In this document: piece by piece, positions 45,084 to 57,201 of the stretch
How positions within the stretch are numbered: the first letter of the stretch is position 1
Layout: every line of letters begins with the position of its first letter
DNA from: Bacteriovorax stolpii
GTDB taxonomy: Bacteria > Bdellovibrionota > UBA2428
Length of the DNA stretch: 57,201 nucleotides
Direction: 5' to 3'
Assembly (NCBI GenBank): GCA_945881775.1
Contig: CAMCVE010000016.1
Span: forward strand, 1 to 57,201
Translations under genes and position numbers: made by a program
The notes under the pieces: generated by a model
Database searches by the model: none
Told to the model about the DNA's origin: nothing
What the model saw: only the letters and a program-made list of their open reading frames with translations

Positions 45084-47021
45084 ATGGACGAAGCATTTAC
45101 CGGCGCTAGCACCACACTACTCAGATGGATCATTTTGTTCCCGTTATTGGGTGCAATCCTCAATGGACTCGTCATTCGCTCGAAGAGCCTAAAGGTTTCC
45201 GGAATTGTTGCAACGATGGCTTCTCTTGGGGCGTTTGTCGTGAGTCTCCTTGTGGTTTCTCGTTACGGCCTCTTGTCTGAAGACATTGGTTATATCACCG
45301 ATCAGTGGTTTGTCTGGTTCAACGTGGGCCGTATCAACGTTCCCTTCTGGCTCGAATACACGCCGCTGACGGGGCTCATGTTGCTTGTGGTGACCGGTAT
45401 CGGCGCGCTTATTCACGTCTTCGCGATGGGGTATATGGAAGAAGAGGAGGCGCCTTTCCGCTTCTTCTCGTATCTCAATCTTTTCTTGTCTGCGATGCTC
45501 GTGCTTGTTCTCTCATCGAACCTGGTCGGCGTCTTTATGGGCTGGGAAGGAGTGGGCCTCTGCTCTTACTTGTTGATCGGCTATTGGTACAAAAAAGACG
45601 AGAACACAGCGGCAGGGATGAAAGCCTTCGTCACCAACAGGATTGGTGATCTCGGCTTTTTTGTAGCTCTTTTCATGCTCGCGCTTTATGCGAACACTCT
45701 TCAGATCCGCGAACTTTTGACCTTCTTTGCGGGTGAAAGTTCGCAGCTCTCGCCCGGCGTTGTTTTGTGCGTGCTCGGCGCCTTGTTCTGGGCCTCGACA
45801 GGTAAGAGCGCTCAATTCCCGCTCTATGTCTGGCTTCCAGACGCCATGGCGGGCCCTACGCCCGTGTCGGCACTCATTCATGCGGCAACAATGGTCACCT
45901 CAGGCATTTTCGTTAGCGTTCGTCTCTGGCCCTTGTTTGCGACTCAACCTCTCGTGCTCGACTGGATGTTGTGGGTGGGGATGGGCACGGCTTGGCTTGC
46001 GGCACTTATTGCGCTCACACAACGAGACATCAAAAAGGTTCTTGCCTACTCGACCGTCTCACAGCTCGGCTTCATGTTCGTCGCTCTAGGAGTGGGTTCG
46101 CCGGTAGCAGCGTTCTTCCATGTCATCACTCATGCTTTCTTTAAGGCACTGCTCTTCCTTGGTGCTGGGTCTGTGATTCATGGCATGCACCATGACCAAG
46201 ATCTTTTTGAGATGGGCGGCCTTCGCAAGAAGATGCCTTTCACGCACGCGACCTTCCTTATTGGAACCTTGGCGATCATTGGATTTCCGCTGACTGCCGG
46301 ATTTTTCTCGAAGGATATGATTCTCGCTAAGGCCTTCGAGCACGGTCCGCTCGCTTGGGGGCTTTTGCTAGGCGCCGCCGTTCTCACGGCCTTCTATATG
46401 CTACGCGCTTACACGCTCGCCTTCTGGGGCGAGCCGCGCAGCAAGCATGCCTCCCACGCACATGAAAGCTCGTGGCTCATGACAGTGCCCCTTATGGCTC
46501 TGGCCCTAGGAGCTCTTTTGATCGGGTTTATCGAAACCCCGGTGGTTCTCCTTGATATCCACGCTCTCGAGGCAGCCGTCAAAGCGAGCTGGTATGGGTC
46601 GAGCGGCGAAGTTATCGGCCACCATGCTGGACACCTGAGTCACGCGACGGAATGGATTTTAATGCTCGTCACGAGCGTGTGCTCCTTGTCGGTGGCGTAC
46701 TTCTCCTACAAAAAATTTCGCGATCACAAGACCAAAGAGTCGGCGACGGGACTTCTTGCGGATCTTTCGCAAAACAAATTTTATGTCGACGAAATCTATG
46801 AGACGCTTCTGCTGAAGCCTCTGAGCTTTGTGGCCGCTTGGTCGTGGAAGATCATCGACACCTACCTGATCAATGGCACCCTTCATTTTGTGCGCAACAC
46901 CCTGGGGTTCTCAGGGCAGTTTTTGAGTTTTGCCCACACGGGTAATGTTCAAACCTACGCTTGGTATATGGCGGCCGCCTCGGCCGTGAGTCTCTTGATC
47001 TCTTGGTGGGTGCTCAAATGA
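45084..47021 (+). CDS. nuoL: NADH-quinone oxidoreductase subunit L (set 2)
   Basis: 645 residues. Proton-pump residues present: Glu in FMGWEGVGLCSYLLIGYWY, Lys in ASTGKSAQFPLYVWLPDAM and Lys in FFSKDMILAK. C-terminal lateral helix region KFYVDEIYETLLLKPL and a final membrane helix ending SWWVLK. It lacks the repeated VID-VMVDG block of set 1. The stop overlaps the nuoM ATG (ATGA at 47018-47021). Confidence 0.96.
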   Translation: MDEAFTGASTTLLRWIILFPLLGAILNGLVIRSKSLKVSGIVATMASLGAFVVSLLVVSRYGLLSEDIGYITDQWFVWFNVGRINVPFWLEYTPLTGLMLLVVTGIGALIHVFAMGYMEEEEAPFRFFSYLNLFLSAMLVLVLSSNLVGVFMGWEGVGLCSYLLIGYWYKKDENTAAGMKAFVTNRIGDLGFFVALFMLALYANTLQIRELLTFFAGESSQLSPGVVLCVLGALFWASTGKSAQFPLYVWLPDAMAGPTPVSALIHAATMVTSGIFVSVRLWPLFATQPLVLDWMLWVGMGTAWLAALIALTQRDIKKVLAYSTVSQLGFMFVALGVGSPVAAFFHVITHAFFKALLFLGAGSVIHGMHHDQDLFEMGGLRKKMPFTHATFLIGTLAIIGFPLTAGFFSKDMILAKAFEHGPLAWGLLLGAAVLTAFYMLRAYTLAFWGEPRSKHASHAHESSWLMTVPLMALALGALLIGFIETPVVLLDIHALEAAVKASWYGSSGEVIGHHAGHLSHATEWILMLVTSVCSLSVAYFSYKKFRDHKTKESATGLLADLSQNKFYVDEIYETLLLKPLSFVAAWSWKIIDTYLINGTLHFVRNTLGFSGQFLSFAHTGNVQTYAWYMAAASAVSLLISWWVLK

Positions 47022-48490
47022 CAACGTTGATGCTGATGCTCTGGCCGCTTCTCTCGGGGCTCTTTCTTTTCTGTCTCATCAAAGTCCCAACGCGGACTGT
47101 TCAATGGGTGAACATCGCACTGCACCTGGTGTGGGGCGTCTTCATGTGGCAATCGTGGGCGGGCTTTGCTCCCGATCAGCTCGGCACCGTCAGCTGGAGC
47201 TGGGAGTGGTTCCCCTCCTTGGGCTCTTCTCTGGCACTTGGGGTGGATGGGCTGAATCTTCCGTTGATTGTTCTGAACTTTATCTTGAGCCTGCTTCTTG
47301 CGTTCTACAGTCTTGGCAAAGAAAAGCTTGGAGCAAGTTACCTCGCGCTTTTCTCGATCCTCAACGCCGGAAGCGTGGGGTCCTTGCTCGCTCTGGATGC
47401 GCTGGCTTTTTACGTGTTCTGGGAGTTCATGCTCATTCCGATGTATTTCCTTATCGGCAAATGGGGATCTAAGAACCGGGTCTATGCCGCTTTGAAGTTT
47501 TTTGCCTTTACCATGGCCGGATCTCTTCTGATGCTCCTGGCGATCATTGCCCTTGGGACGGAGTACAACACTCTGTCTTGGAACGCGCTTCGTGACGCAC
47601 AAATTCCTTACAATGGGCTCGGTGGTTTCCAGGGCCTTGTGTTCCTGGGCTTCCTTGTGGCCTTCGCCGTAAAAATTCCAGTGTGGCCCCTCCACACTTG
47701 GTTGCCCGACGCTCACACTGAAGCTCCAACGGGAGCTTCGGTAATTCTGGCGGGTGTTCTTTTGAAGCTTGGAGTCTATGGAATCGCGCGCTGGTGTTTG
47801 GCGCTTTTTCCTATGGCATCCCAAGATGTCGCGATTCCTATGATGGTCTTGGGAGCTATTGGAGTTGTTGTTGGGTCTTTTGCGGCGTGGAAGCAAACCG
47901 ATATCAAACGTATGATTGCGTATTCCTCAGTCGCGCACTTGGCGTTCATGGTTCTGGGTCTCTTCGCCTTCCAGGAGGAAGCGCTCCAAGGAGCGATGTT
48001 CCAGAACCTCGCGCATGGTCTTAGCACCGGCGCGCTCTTCCTCATTTTCGGCATCATCTACGACCGCACGCACACACGCGAGATTTCACAGTACGGTGGA
48101 CTCGCCTCTCGCAACGGACTTCTGGCATCTGCCTTTGTGTTTTCGGCGATGGCCAGTATCGGTTTGCCTGGCCTTCCCGGATTTGTTGGAGAGTTCCTGA
48201 TTCTCTCGGGCACCTTCTTTAGCAACAAGACGATTGCTTTGGTGAGCCTGAGCGGAGTTCTCCTGGGTTCGATCTACATGCTTTCGATGCTGCGCAAGGT
48301 TGTCTTCGGTCCCGTAGGACCCACGCTCGAAGCTCACGAGATTCGTCTTCAATGGAACGAATGGGTGGCGATTGTTCCACTTCTTGTATTGATGCTCGTT
48401 CTTGGTTTGCAGCCACAGTTTATTTTCGAGAAATCCAAGTTCGCGGTTGAGTGGATCCTGGCGCTCATGACCTCGGGTTGGGGAGTTTAA
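47018..48490 (+). CDS. nuoM: NADH-quinone oxidoreductase subunit M (set 2)
   Basis: 490 residues from ATG 47018, fixed by the ATGA overlap with nuoL. Pump residues: Glu in FYVFWEFMLIPMYFLIGKW and Lys in FAVKIPVWPLHTWLPDAHTE, followed by the consensus APTGASVILAGVLLKLG. The DIKRMIAYSSVAHLAFMVLG motif and GLPGLPGFVGEFL (acidic helix-12 site) are present. Closer to the family consensus than set 1. Confidence 0.95.
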   Translation: MTTLMLMLWPLLSGLFLFCLIKVPTRTVQWVNIALHLVWGVFMWQSWAGFAPDQLGTVSWSWEWFPSLGSSLALGVDGLNLPLIVLNFILSLLLAFYSLGKEKLGASYLALFSILNAGSVGSLLALDALAFYVFWEFMLIPMYFLIGKWGSKNRVYAALKFFAFTMAGSLLMLLAIIALGTEYNTLSWNALRDAQIPYNGLGGFQGLVFLGFLVAFAVKIPVWPLHTWLPDAHTEAPTGASVILAGVLLKLGVYGIARWCLALFPMASQDVAIPMMVLGAIGVVVGSFAAWKQTDIKRMIAYSSVAHLAFMVLGLFAFQEEALQGAMFQNLAHGLSTGALFLIFGIIYDRTHTREISQYGGLASRNGLLASAFVFSAMASIGLPGLPGFVGEFLILSGTFFSNKTIALVSLSGVLLGSIYMLSMLRKVVFGPVGPTLEAHEIRLQWNEWVAIVPLLVLMLVLGLQPQFIFEKSKFAVEWILALMTSGWGV

Positions 48491-48496
48491 ATTCAG

Positions 48497-49939
48497 ATGA
48501 ATCAATTTTTTGAATCGGGTCTCTTTCAAGTGTCCGCAGCCCACTGGGCAGCGTTGGCTCCTTACCTCGCGCTTTGCGTGGGAATTGCGCTGACCACGGT
48601 CGCTGCGGGATTTAAGGCAAGCGCGCACATTCATAAAATTTTGCTTGCTGTGAGCCTTGGTGCTGCTGCAGCGCTGGCGTGTTGGGGCATGGGCTCTGGC
48701 GACATCAGCTTCTTTGGCACTTCGCTCGCGCTGGGTGACACCATGAGATGGACGCTTCTTGCGGTGACGAGCCTAGCTTTGCTGTCGTCGCTTTTTGTGG
48801 ATGAGGAAGAACACGGCGAATGGTCGACCCTGCTACTCATTTCGACGCTTGGTCTTGTCCTGCTGCCAGGCGCGCGCGACTGGGTGGCCTTTTTTGTTTA
48901 CCTCGAAACACTCGCAATTCCTGGTTACGTGATTGCGGGTCTTCGCCTGAGGCGCGACGGCGGCTTTGAAGCCGCGCTGAAGTATCTTCTGATGGGAGCC
49001 TTTGCCTCGAGCCTGCTCCTGATGGGAATGGCTCTTGTCTACGGTTCAGCAGGATCGTTGGACTATGCCACGATTCAAGAAGTCGCTGTGCGAGGTCTTC
49101 CTTCGACGCTCCTTATCGGCGGCGCGTTCCTGATCGCAGTCAGCCTTGCTTTCAAGGTGGCGCTTGTCCCTGTGCACATGTGGGCCGCGGACATTTACCA
49201 AGCGGCGCCCACGGGTCTCGCAGCCTTCTTGGCGGGCGCGGGTAAGGTGGCTGTTTTCATGGCAATGCTCGCGGCTTTTGTGGGCTGTGGATTTCTGCAG
49301 GTGGAAACATTTGCGAAGCTCTTCACGTTTCTGGGTGCGGCGAGTGTGATTGTTGGAAACTTGATGGCGCTCACTCAAAAGAACTTGCGCCGCATGCTGG
49401 CTTATTCTTCGGTGGCCAGTGCGGGGTATGTCGCTCTCACGCTTCCTGTTGGAGCCGCCGCCACGATGGCAATCCTGCTTTATCTTGTGACTTACGCGCT
49501 AGGTTTGCTCGTGTGTTTTGCTTGTCTCGAGGCGCTTGTGCGCATTACGGGAAAATCAAGCAGCTCGACGCTCGAGATCTCCGACCTGAAACAAGTTGAT
49601 TCCAAAAAGGCCGGACTTGTCATCGCCCTCTTTTCGCTAGGAATTTTCTCGATGGCGGGGATTCCTCCTCTTCCCGGCTTCCTCGGCAAGTACCTCATGA
49701 TCTCTGCTCTCTGGTCGAGCGGGCAGTTGCTCGCAGCGGGCTGGATTGTGGTCGGTTCAATGCTGGGTCTTGCTTACTACCTCAAGATTATGGTTCCCCT
49801 TTATCTCGATGCTCCGAGTGCTAACAAAATGGTGTCGCTCAGACCTTCTGTTAGGGGGCCTCTTGCGGGCGCCTTCCTGGGGCTTGTGTTGATGTTTGCG
49901 TGGGTTTGGGCTTATTCGCAGATGGTCGCAGTCGGCTAG
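48497..49939 (+). CDS. nuoN: NADH-quinone oxidoreductase subunit N (set 2)
   Basis: 480 residues, about 14 helices. It keeps the helix-5 Glu in FFVYLETLAIPGYVIAGL, the FEAALKYLLMGAF Lys, and LAFKVALVPVHMWAADIYQAAP. The loop after helix 7 reads PTGLAAFLAGAGKVA rather than PTPVSALLSVAPKAA as in set 1, making this one of the more divergent pairs. It ends the second set; the next gene starts 11 bases later and is probably in the same transcript. Confidence 0.94.
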   Translation: MNQFFESGLFQVSAAHWAALAPYLALCVGIALTTVAAGFKASAHIHKILLAVSLGAAAALACWGMGSGDISFFGTSLALGDTMRWTLLAVTSLALLSSLFVDEEEHGEWSTLLLISTLGLVLLPGARDWVAFFVYLETLAIPGYVIAGLRLRRDGGFEAALKYLLMGAFASSLLLMGMALVYGSAGSLDYATIQEVAVRGLPSTLLIGGAFLIAVSLAFKVALVPVHMWAADIYQAAPTGLAAFLAGAGKVAVFMAMLAAFVGCGFLQVETFAKLFTFLGAASVIVGNLMALTQKNLRRMLAYSSVASAGYVALTLPVGAAATMAILLYLVTYALGLLVCFACLEALVRITGKSSSSTLEISDLKQVDSKKAGLVIALFSLGIFSMAGIPPLPGFLGKYLMISALWSSGQLLAAGWIVVGSMLGLAYYLKIMVPLYLDAPSANKMVSLRPSVRGPLAGAFLGLVLMFAWVWAYSQMVAVG

Positions 49940-49950
49940 GCTAAGGAACA

Positions 49951-54757
<4,807 letters not shown>

Positions 54758-54795
54758 TATCGGTCCTGGAATGCTTTAACAACGAGGCCCAGAGT

Positions 54796-54872
54796 GCACC
54801 CATAGCTCAACTGGATAGAGTACCAGACTACGAATCTGGGGGTTGTTGGTTCGATCCCAGCTGGGTGCACCA
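54796..54872 (+). tRNA. tRNA-Arg (anticodon ACG)
   Basis: A complete cloverleaf by hand: acceptor GCACCCA/TGGGTGC, D-arm GCTC/GAGT with GG in the loop, anticodon stem CCAGA/TCTGG around loop CTACGAA (anticodon ACG at 54830-54832), 5-nt variable loop, T-arm GTTGG/CCAGC with loop TTCGATC, discriminator A at 54869 and an encoded CCA at 54870-54872. It reads CGN arginine codons after A34 is edited to inosine by TadA, whose gene is directly upstream. Confidence 0.97.
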
Positions 54873-54878
54873 TTTTTT
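54873..54878 (+). terminator. T-run after tRNA-Arg
   Basis: TTTTTT begins one base after the encoded CCA (the preceding tRNA acceptor stem supplies the hairpin), so it can end the serS-tadA-tRNA transcript. A weak but common arrangement. Confidence 0.45.
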
Positions 54879-55260
54879 CTTCCCCTTCCACTTTTCCGCC
54901 CATCACCGCATCAATTTCGTGCTCGCTCGTTACGGCCGTGGTGACGGACGAAAAATTGAAAGGGGGCCCTTGGGTGGGGGGCGATCCCTGGGGCGTATAG
55001 CATTGCTATGCGGCTGGCCCCTTTTCTCGAGTTGGGGTCAGGTTTTTAGGAGCTTTGTTAGAGCCTTTAGTTCCTGGTTTGAAACTCGGTCGCTGTCGAC
55101 GTGCAGGGTCAGTTGTTTGAGGGTTTTGCTTTTGAGGCCCGGCTCTACGGCGATGCGCGTAGCGGGTGTTTTCGACGCGAGATGTGGTGAGGCGGTGCTT
55201 GGAGCCGCCGACAAGCTTGATCTCCTCGAGCGACGTTGCCCGGAAGTCAAGAAACGAGAA
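54879..55260. other. Non-coding stretch with a hairpin
   Basis: No convincing gene: open frames here either run through the tRNA or lack a start region and family likeness. The notable structure is a hairpin at about 54989-55021: an inner stem GTATAGC/GCTATGC with a 3-nt loop, an outer GGGGC/GCCCC with a 5-nt bulge, and TTTT right after. It could be a plus-strand terminator for the tRNA unit or part of a small RNA. Confidence 0.35.
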
Positions 55261-55293
55261 AGCCCCCTGGGAGCCGCAGCATCCCAAGGGGCT
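55261..55293 (-). terminator. Terminator hairpin of the secreted-protein gene
   Basis: AGCCCC-TGGGA (55261-55272) pairs with TCCCA-AGGGGCT (55282-55293), an 11-bp stem with one internal mismatch and a 9-nt loop. On the minus strand the transcript continues into a pyrimidine-rich TTTCTCGTTTCTT tail. It lies 27 bases after the stop of the minus-strand gene that ends at 55320. Confidence 0.7.
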
Positions 55294-55319
55294 CGTCAAG
55301 AGTTAGCTAGCTATCTTGC

Positions 55320-56324
55320 TTAGCGAAGTCCGCGTACAACGAAGTGGCCGGCATCACCGAAGCGACGTCCGCCCATGTCCATGGACTGAGCCGTCACGCG
55401 AATGCGCGAAACGACTCTCTCCTGTCCGTGGAGGTCGATGCGAAGATCCGTTCCTTCGTTCACAAAGCCACCGTAGAAGACCTCGGAGCGACCGTTGCCG
55501 AAGGTGACTTCGATCGAGTCGATGCGGATGTTTGCGCCGCGTGCCTTGAACTGAAGACCTGCAAAGCGACCATCAACACGGCCAACTTCGATGTATTCGG
55601 TGGTGGGCATGCGCGATCCGAAGGGGTTCGTGCGACCGAGCACGTCGCGTTGATCGTGGTCACCGTCTCCGCGATCATCTCGGTAGGTGCGGGACTGCAT
55701 CACAAGAGTTCGCACGAGCTCGGAGCTGCGGCTAATCTCGTCTTGGACAAAGCGTGGGTTGAGGTAGCGATCGGCGAGCATGCGTTGCATACGATCGAGC
55801 TCACCCAGGGCGCCTTGGATGTCGAGGTCTCGCTGGAAGCGAGCGAGAGATATTTGGATCGTCCGAACTTCGCTTGAGGCGTAGTCAAAACGCAAGATGC
55901 GGGTGTGTCTGATAACAGTATCTAAGCGCATGAGTGATTGGTCGAGTTCTCGGCGGGCTCCAGTGTCAGTTTCGCGTGAAAGCTGGTCGATGGCGCTGAG
56001 GGCTTCGTATCCGCTACGGACCACAACATCTTTCTTCTGATAATCAGGCAGGCGGTAGTCTCTTAGGGCTCGTAGCGCATCATCTAAAGCGCGCTCGAGG
56101 CGTTGTTTGTCGAAGCTGGGACGAAGATCAAAAATGTCTCGTTGAACGATGGAAAGCTTGTCTTCGGCCCGGCGTAGTTCGCCGTCGCCAGGGTAGCGGA
56201 GGTTCTGGGCGTGAGTGATCGACTCTTCCACCAAGATCCGGTCTTGTCGAAGATTGGCGGCGTGGGCGCTGAGTGTGGCCACCACGGCAAAGATAGTTGC
56301 GATTGCGAAGTTATTTTTCGTCAT
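55320..56324 (-). CDS. Secreted protein of unknown function with C-terminal beta-rich domain
   Basis: 334 residues from the ATG at 56324, chosen for the GGAGGAG six bases upstream and because it starts a signal peptide (MTKNNFAIATIFAVVATLSA, ending AHA); the frame to 56381 is just unblocked upstream sequence. Residues about 25-200 are helical and Arg/Asp-rich, with repeating spacing such as RALDDALRALRDYRLP and ELDQSLMRLDTVIRHTR. After a charged linker DDRGDGDHDQRD comes a beta-rich domain (about 215-334) with FAGLQFKARGANIRIDSIEV and VSRIRVTAQSMDMGG. No family recognised. Its own promoter should lie in the AT-rich region above 56325; a terminator follows the stop. Confidence 0.75.
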   Translation of the reverse strand: MTKNNFAIATIFAVVATLSAHAANLRQDRILVEESITHAQNLRYPGDGELRRAEDKLSIVQRDIFDLRPSFDKQRLERALDDALRALRDYRLPDYQKKDVVVRSGYEALSAIDQLSRETDTGARRELDQSLMRLDTVIRHTRILRFDYASSEVRTIQISLARFQRDLDIQGALGELDRMQRMLADRYLNPRFVQDEISRSSELVRTLVMQSRTYRDDRGDGDHDQRDVLGRTNPFGSRMPTTEYIEVGRVDGRFAGLQFKARGANIRIDSIEVTFGNGRSEVFYGGFVNEGTDLRIDLHGQERVVSRIRVTAQSMDMGGRRFGDAGHFVVRGLR

Positions 56325-56550
56325 AAGCTCTCCTCCTTGAGATCTAGAGCTAGGACTGCCAAATTGAAGACGAAAGACCAACTTAAATAATCTGTATTCT
56401 CTAAAAAAATCGTTTTGTTAGTCTGCTGACGAGAAATTATTTCATTTATAATTAGATTTTTGCGCTTTTGGGGCATTTGGGGCCCTTTGGAGCTACTCAA
56501 TTCGCGTCATGAATAAGTTAAGAAAGTGTGAAGTCGGGAGTCGAGCAAAA
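56325..56550. other. AT-rich intergenic region between motB and the secreted-protein gene
   Basis: 226 bp, markedly AT-rich at about 56380-56460 (for example AAATTATTTCATTTATAATTAG). It should hold the minus-strand promoter for the gene ending at 55320 and the end of the motB transcript. No clear hairpin terminator was found; a G-rich stretch (56469-56490) is the only other feature. Confidence 0.4.
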
Positions 56551-57201
56551 TTACTTCGAAGGAGGGCGGCCCTCGGAAGCAGGAGAGCGCACATTCGCAC
56601 GGTCGCCGCCGTAGGGAATAATGTAAATATCGATGCGCCTATTCTCGGCGCGACCCTCGGGCGTGCTGTTGTCTGCGACGGGCCTAAACTGACCAGCGCC
56701 CATCGCCGTGAGACGACTCGGATCAAAGTAATGCGCTTCCACAAAGTAGCGAACCACGGTCGCGGCGCGCGCCGTGGAAAGTTCCCAGTTTGTCTCATAG
56801 TCAGGACTGTCGAGTTTCAAGTCGTCGGTGTGCGCCTCGATCATGTAATACGCGTCGACACCTTTGAGGACTTGCGCCACGCGGTTGAGCATCGGTTCGG
56901 CATCGCGCCTCAGCAGCGCGCTCCCTGCGGAGAATACAGATTGCGCGGAGATCGCGAATTGAATTTTATCTGGGAAGACTTTGAGGTTTAGCACCTCGTC
57001 TTTGATGGGCTTAAATCCCGCTTCGACCTCTTGTGCAAGGAGGTGCATGCGTGTGAGTCCGCCAGCTTTGGCAGAATCGTTCACGCCCCCTGTTTTGCTC
57101 GCGTTCACGGCCTGCGCACCTTCTTGCGATGTGAAGAACCCCATGTTGAGAGATTCGCTACCATCCATAAACTTCAAAGGATCGTTGAAATAGCGCTGAA
57201 T
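56551..57201 (-). CDS. motB: Flagellar motor stator protein MotB, C-terminal part
   Basis: MotB anchors the stator to peptidoglycan. The frame is open through the window edge (reading IQRYFNDPLKFMDGS), so the TTG at 57177 is not the true start and the N-terminal membrane helix with the proton-binding Asp is missing from view. The visible 216 residues hold the periplasmic linker and an OmpA-like peptidoglycan-binding domain: MIEAHTDDLKLDSPDYETNW (binding Asp), WELSTARAATVVRYF, LTAMGAGQFRPVADN and GRAENRRIDIYI (binding Arg). The YFNDP motif resembles the MotB plug region, which supports MotB over a general OmpA. motA would be expected just beyond the edge. Confidence 0.9.
   Translation of the reverse strand: MQRYFNDPLKFMDGSESLNMGFFTSQEGAQAVNASKTGGVNDSAKAGGLTRMHLLAQEVEAGFKPIKDEVLNLKVFPDKIQFAISAQSVFSAGSALLRRDAEPMLNRVAQVLKGVDAYYMIEAHTDDLKLDSPDYETNWELSTARAATVVRYFVEAHYFDPSRLTAMGAGQFRPVADNSTPEGRAENRRIDIYIIPYGGDRANVRSPASEGRPPSK

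Noticed and set aside
46955-47896. 313-codon open frame on the minus strand
   Set aside because: Antisense to nuoM of set 2, with the same mirrored composition.
55006-55299. 97-codon open frame on the minus strand
   Set aside because: Its start overlaps the terminator hairpin of the neighbouring gene, there is no ribosome site, and the composition is unlike the real proteins here.

Overview
The window reads as the replication-origin region of a flagellated, aerobic, Gram-negative bacterium. The gene order dnaA-dnaN-recF-gyrB-gyrA, then a lipoprotein gene, hemL and split ATP synthase genes (atpZ/atpI-atpB-atpE), together with SurA/PpiC chaperones, OmpA-type proteins, MotB and frequent GTG/TTG starts, suggests a Bdellovibrionota (Bdellovibrio-like) lineage. 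That placement is an inference from gene content and order; no database search was possible. Coding is dense, with many 1-4 nt start/stop overlaps.

Layout. 1-8.6 kb: 3' part of dnaA, a compact oriC with three perfect DnaA boxes and an AT-rich tract, then dnaN, recF, gyrB, gyrA. 8.6-13.7 kb: TPR lipoprotein, hemL, atpZ, an OmpA-family outer-membrane protein, a small AtpI-like membrane protein, atpB and atpE, ended by a strong terminator. 13.8-22.3 kb: one giant 2838-codon gene for a cyclic beta-1,2-glucan synthase-type enzyme. 22.3-32.4 kb, all on the minus strand: a small secreted protein, uvrA, a phosphomannomutase/phosphoglucomutase, SurA-like and parvulin chaperones, and mfd. 32.6-49.9 kb, plus strand: two respiratory complex I gene sets in tandem (nuoA-H-J-K-L-M-N, then nuoA-C-E-F-H-J-K-L-M-N). 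49.9-54.9 kb: a GYF/TPR membrane protein, serS, tadA and tRNA-Arg(ACG). 54.9-57.2 kb: a structured non-coding stretch, a secreted protein of unknown function and the 3' part of motB, both genes on the minus strand.

How it fits together. The first block handles initiation, clamp loading onto DNA and supercoiling. The ATP synthase stalk/ring genes and the 17 nuo genes supply proton-motive energy conversion. The NADH-entry subunits NuoE and NuoF occur once, while every membrane-arm subunit (A, H, J, K, L, M, N) occurs twice. NuoB, D, G and I, which carry or border the quinone-reducing iron-sulfur chain, are absent from both sets. This split, duplicated complex I locus is the most unusual thing in the window. 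Secondary points are a UvrA whose insertion domain is replaced by a short charged linker, an OmpA gene translationally coupled inside the ATP synthase cluster, a c-subunit with a signal peptide, and tadA placed directly before the tRNA it is expected to edit.
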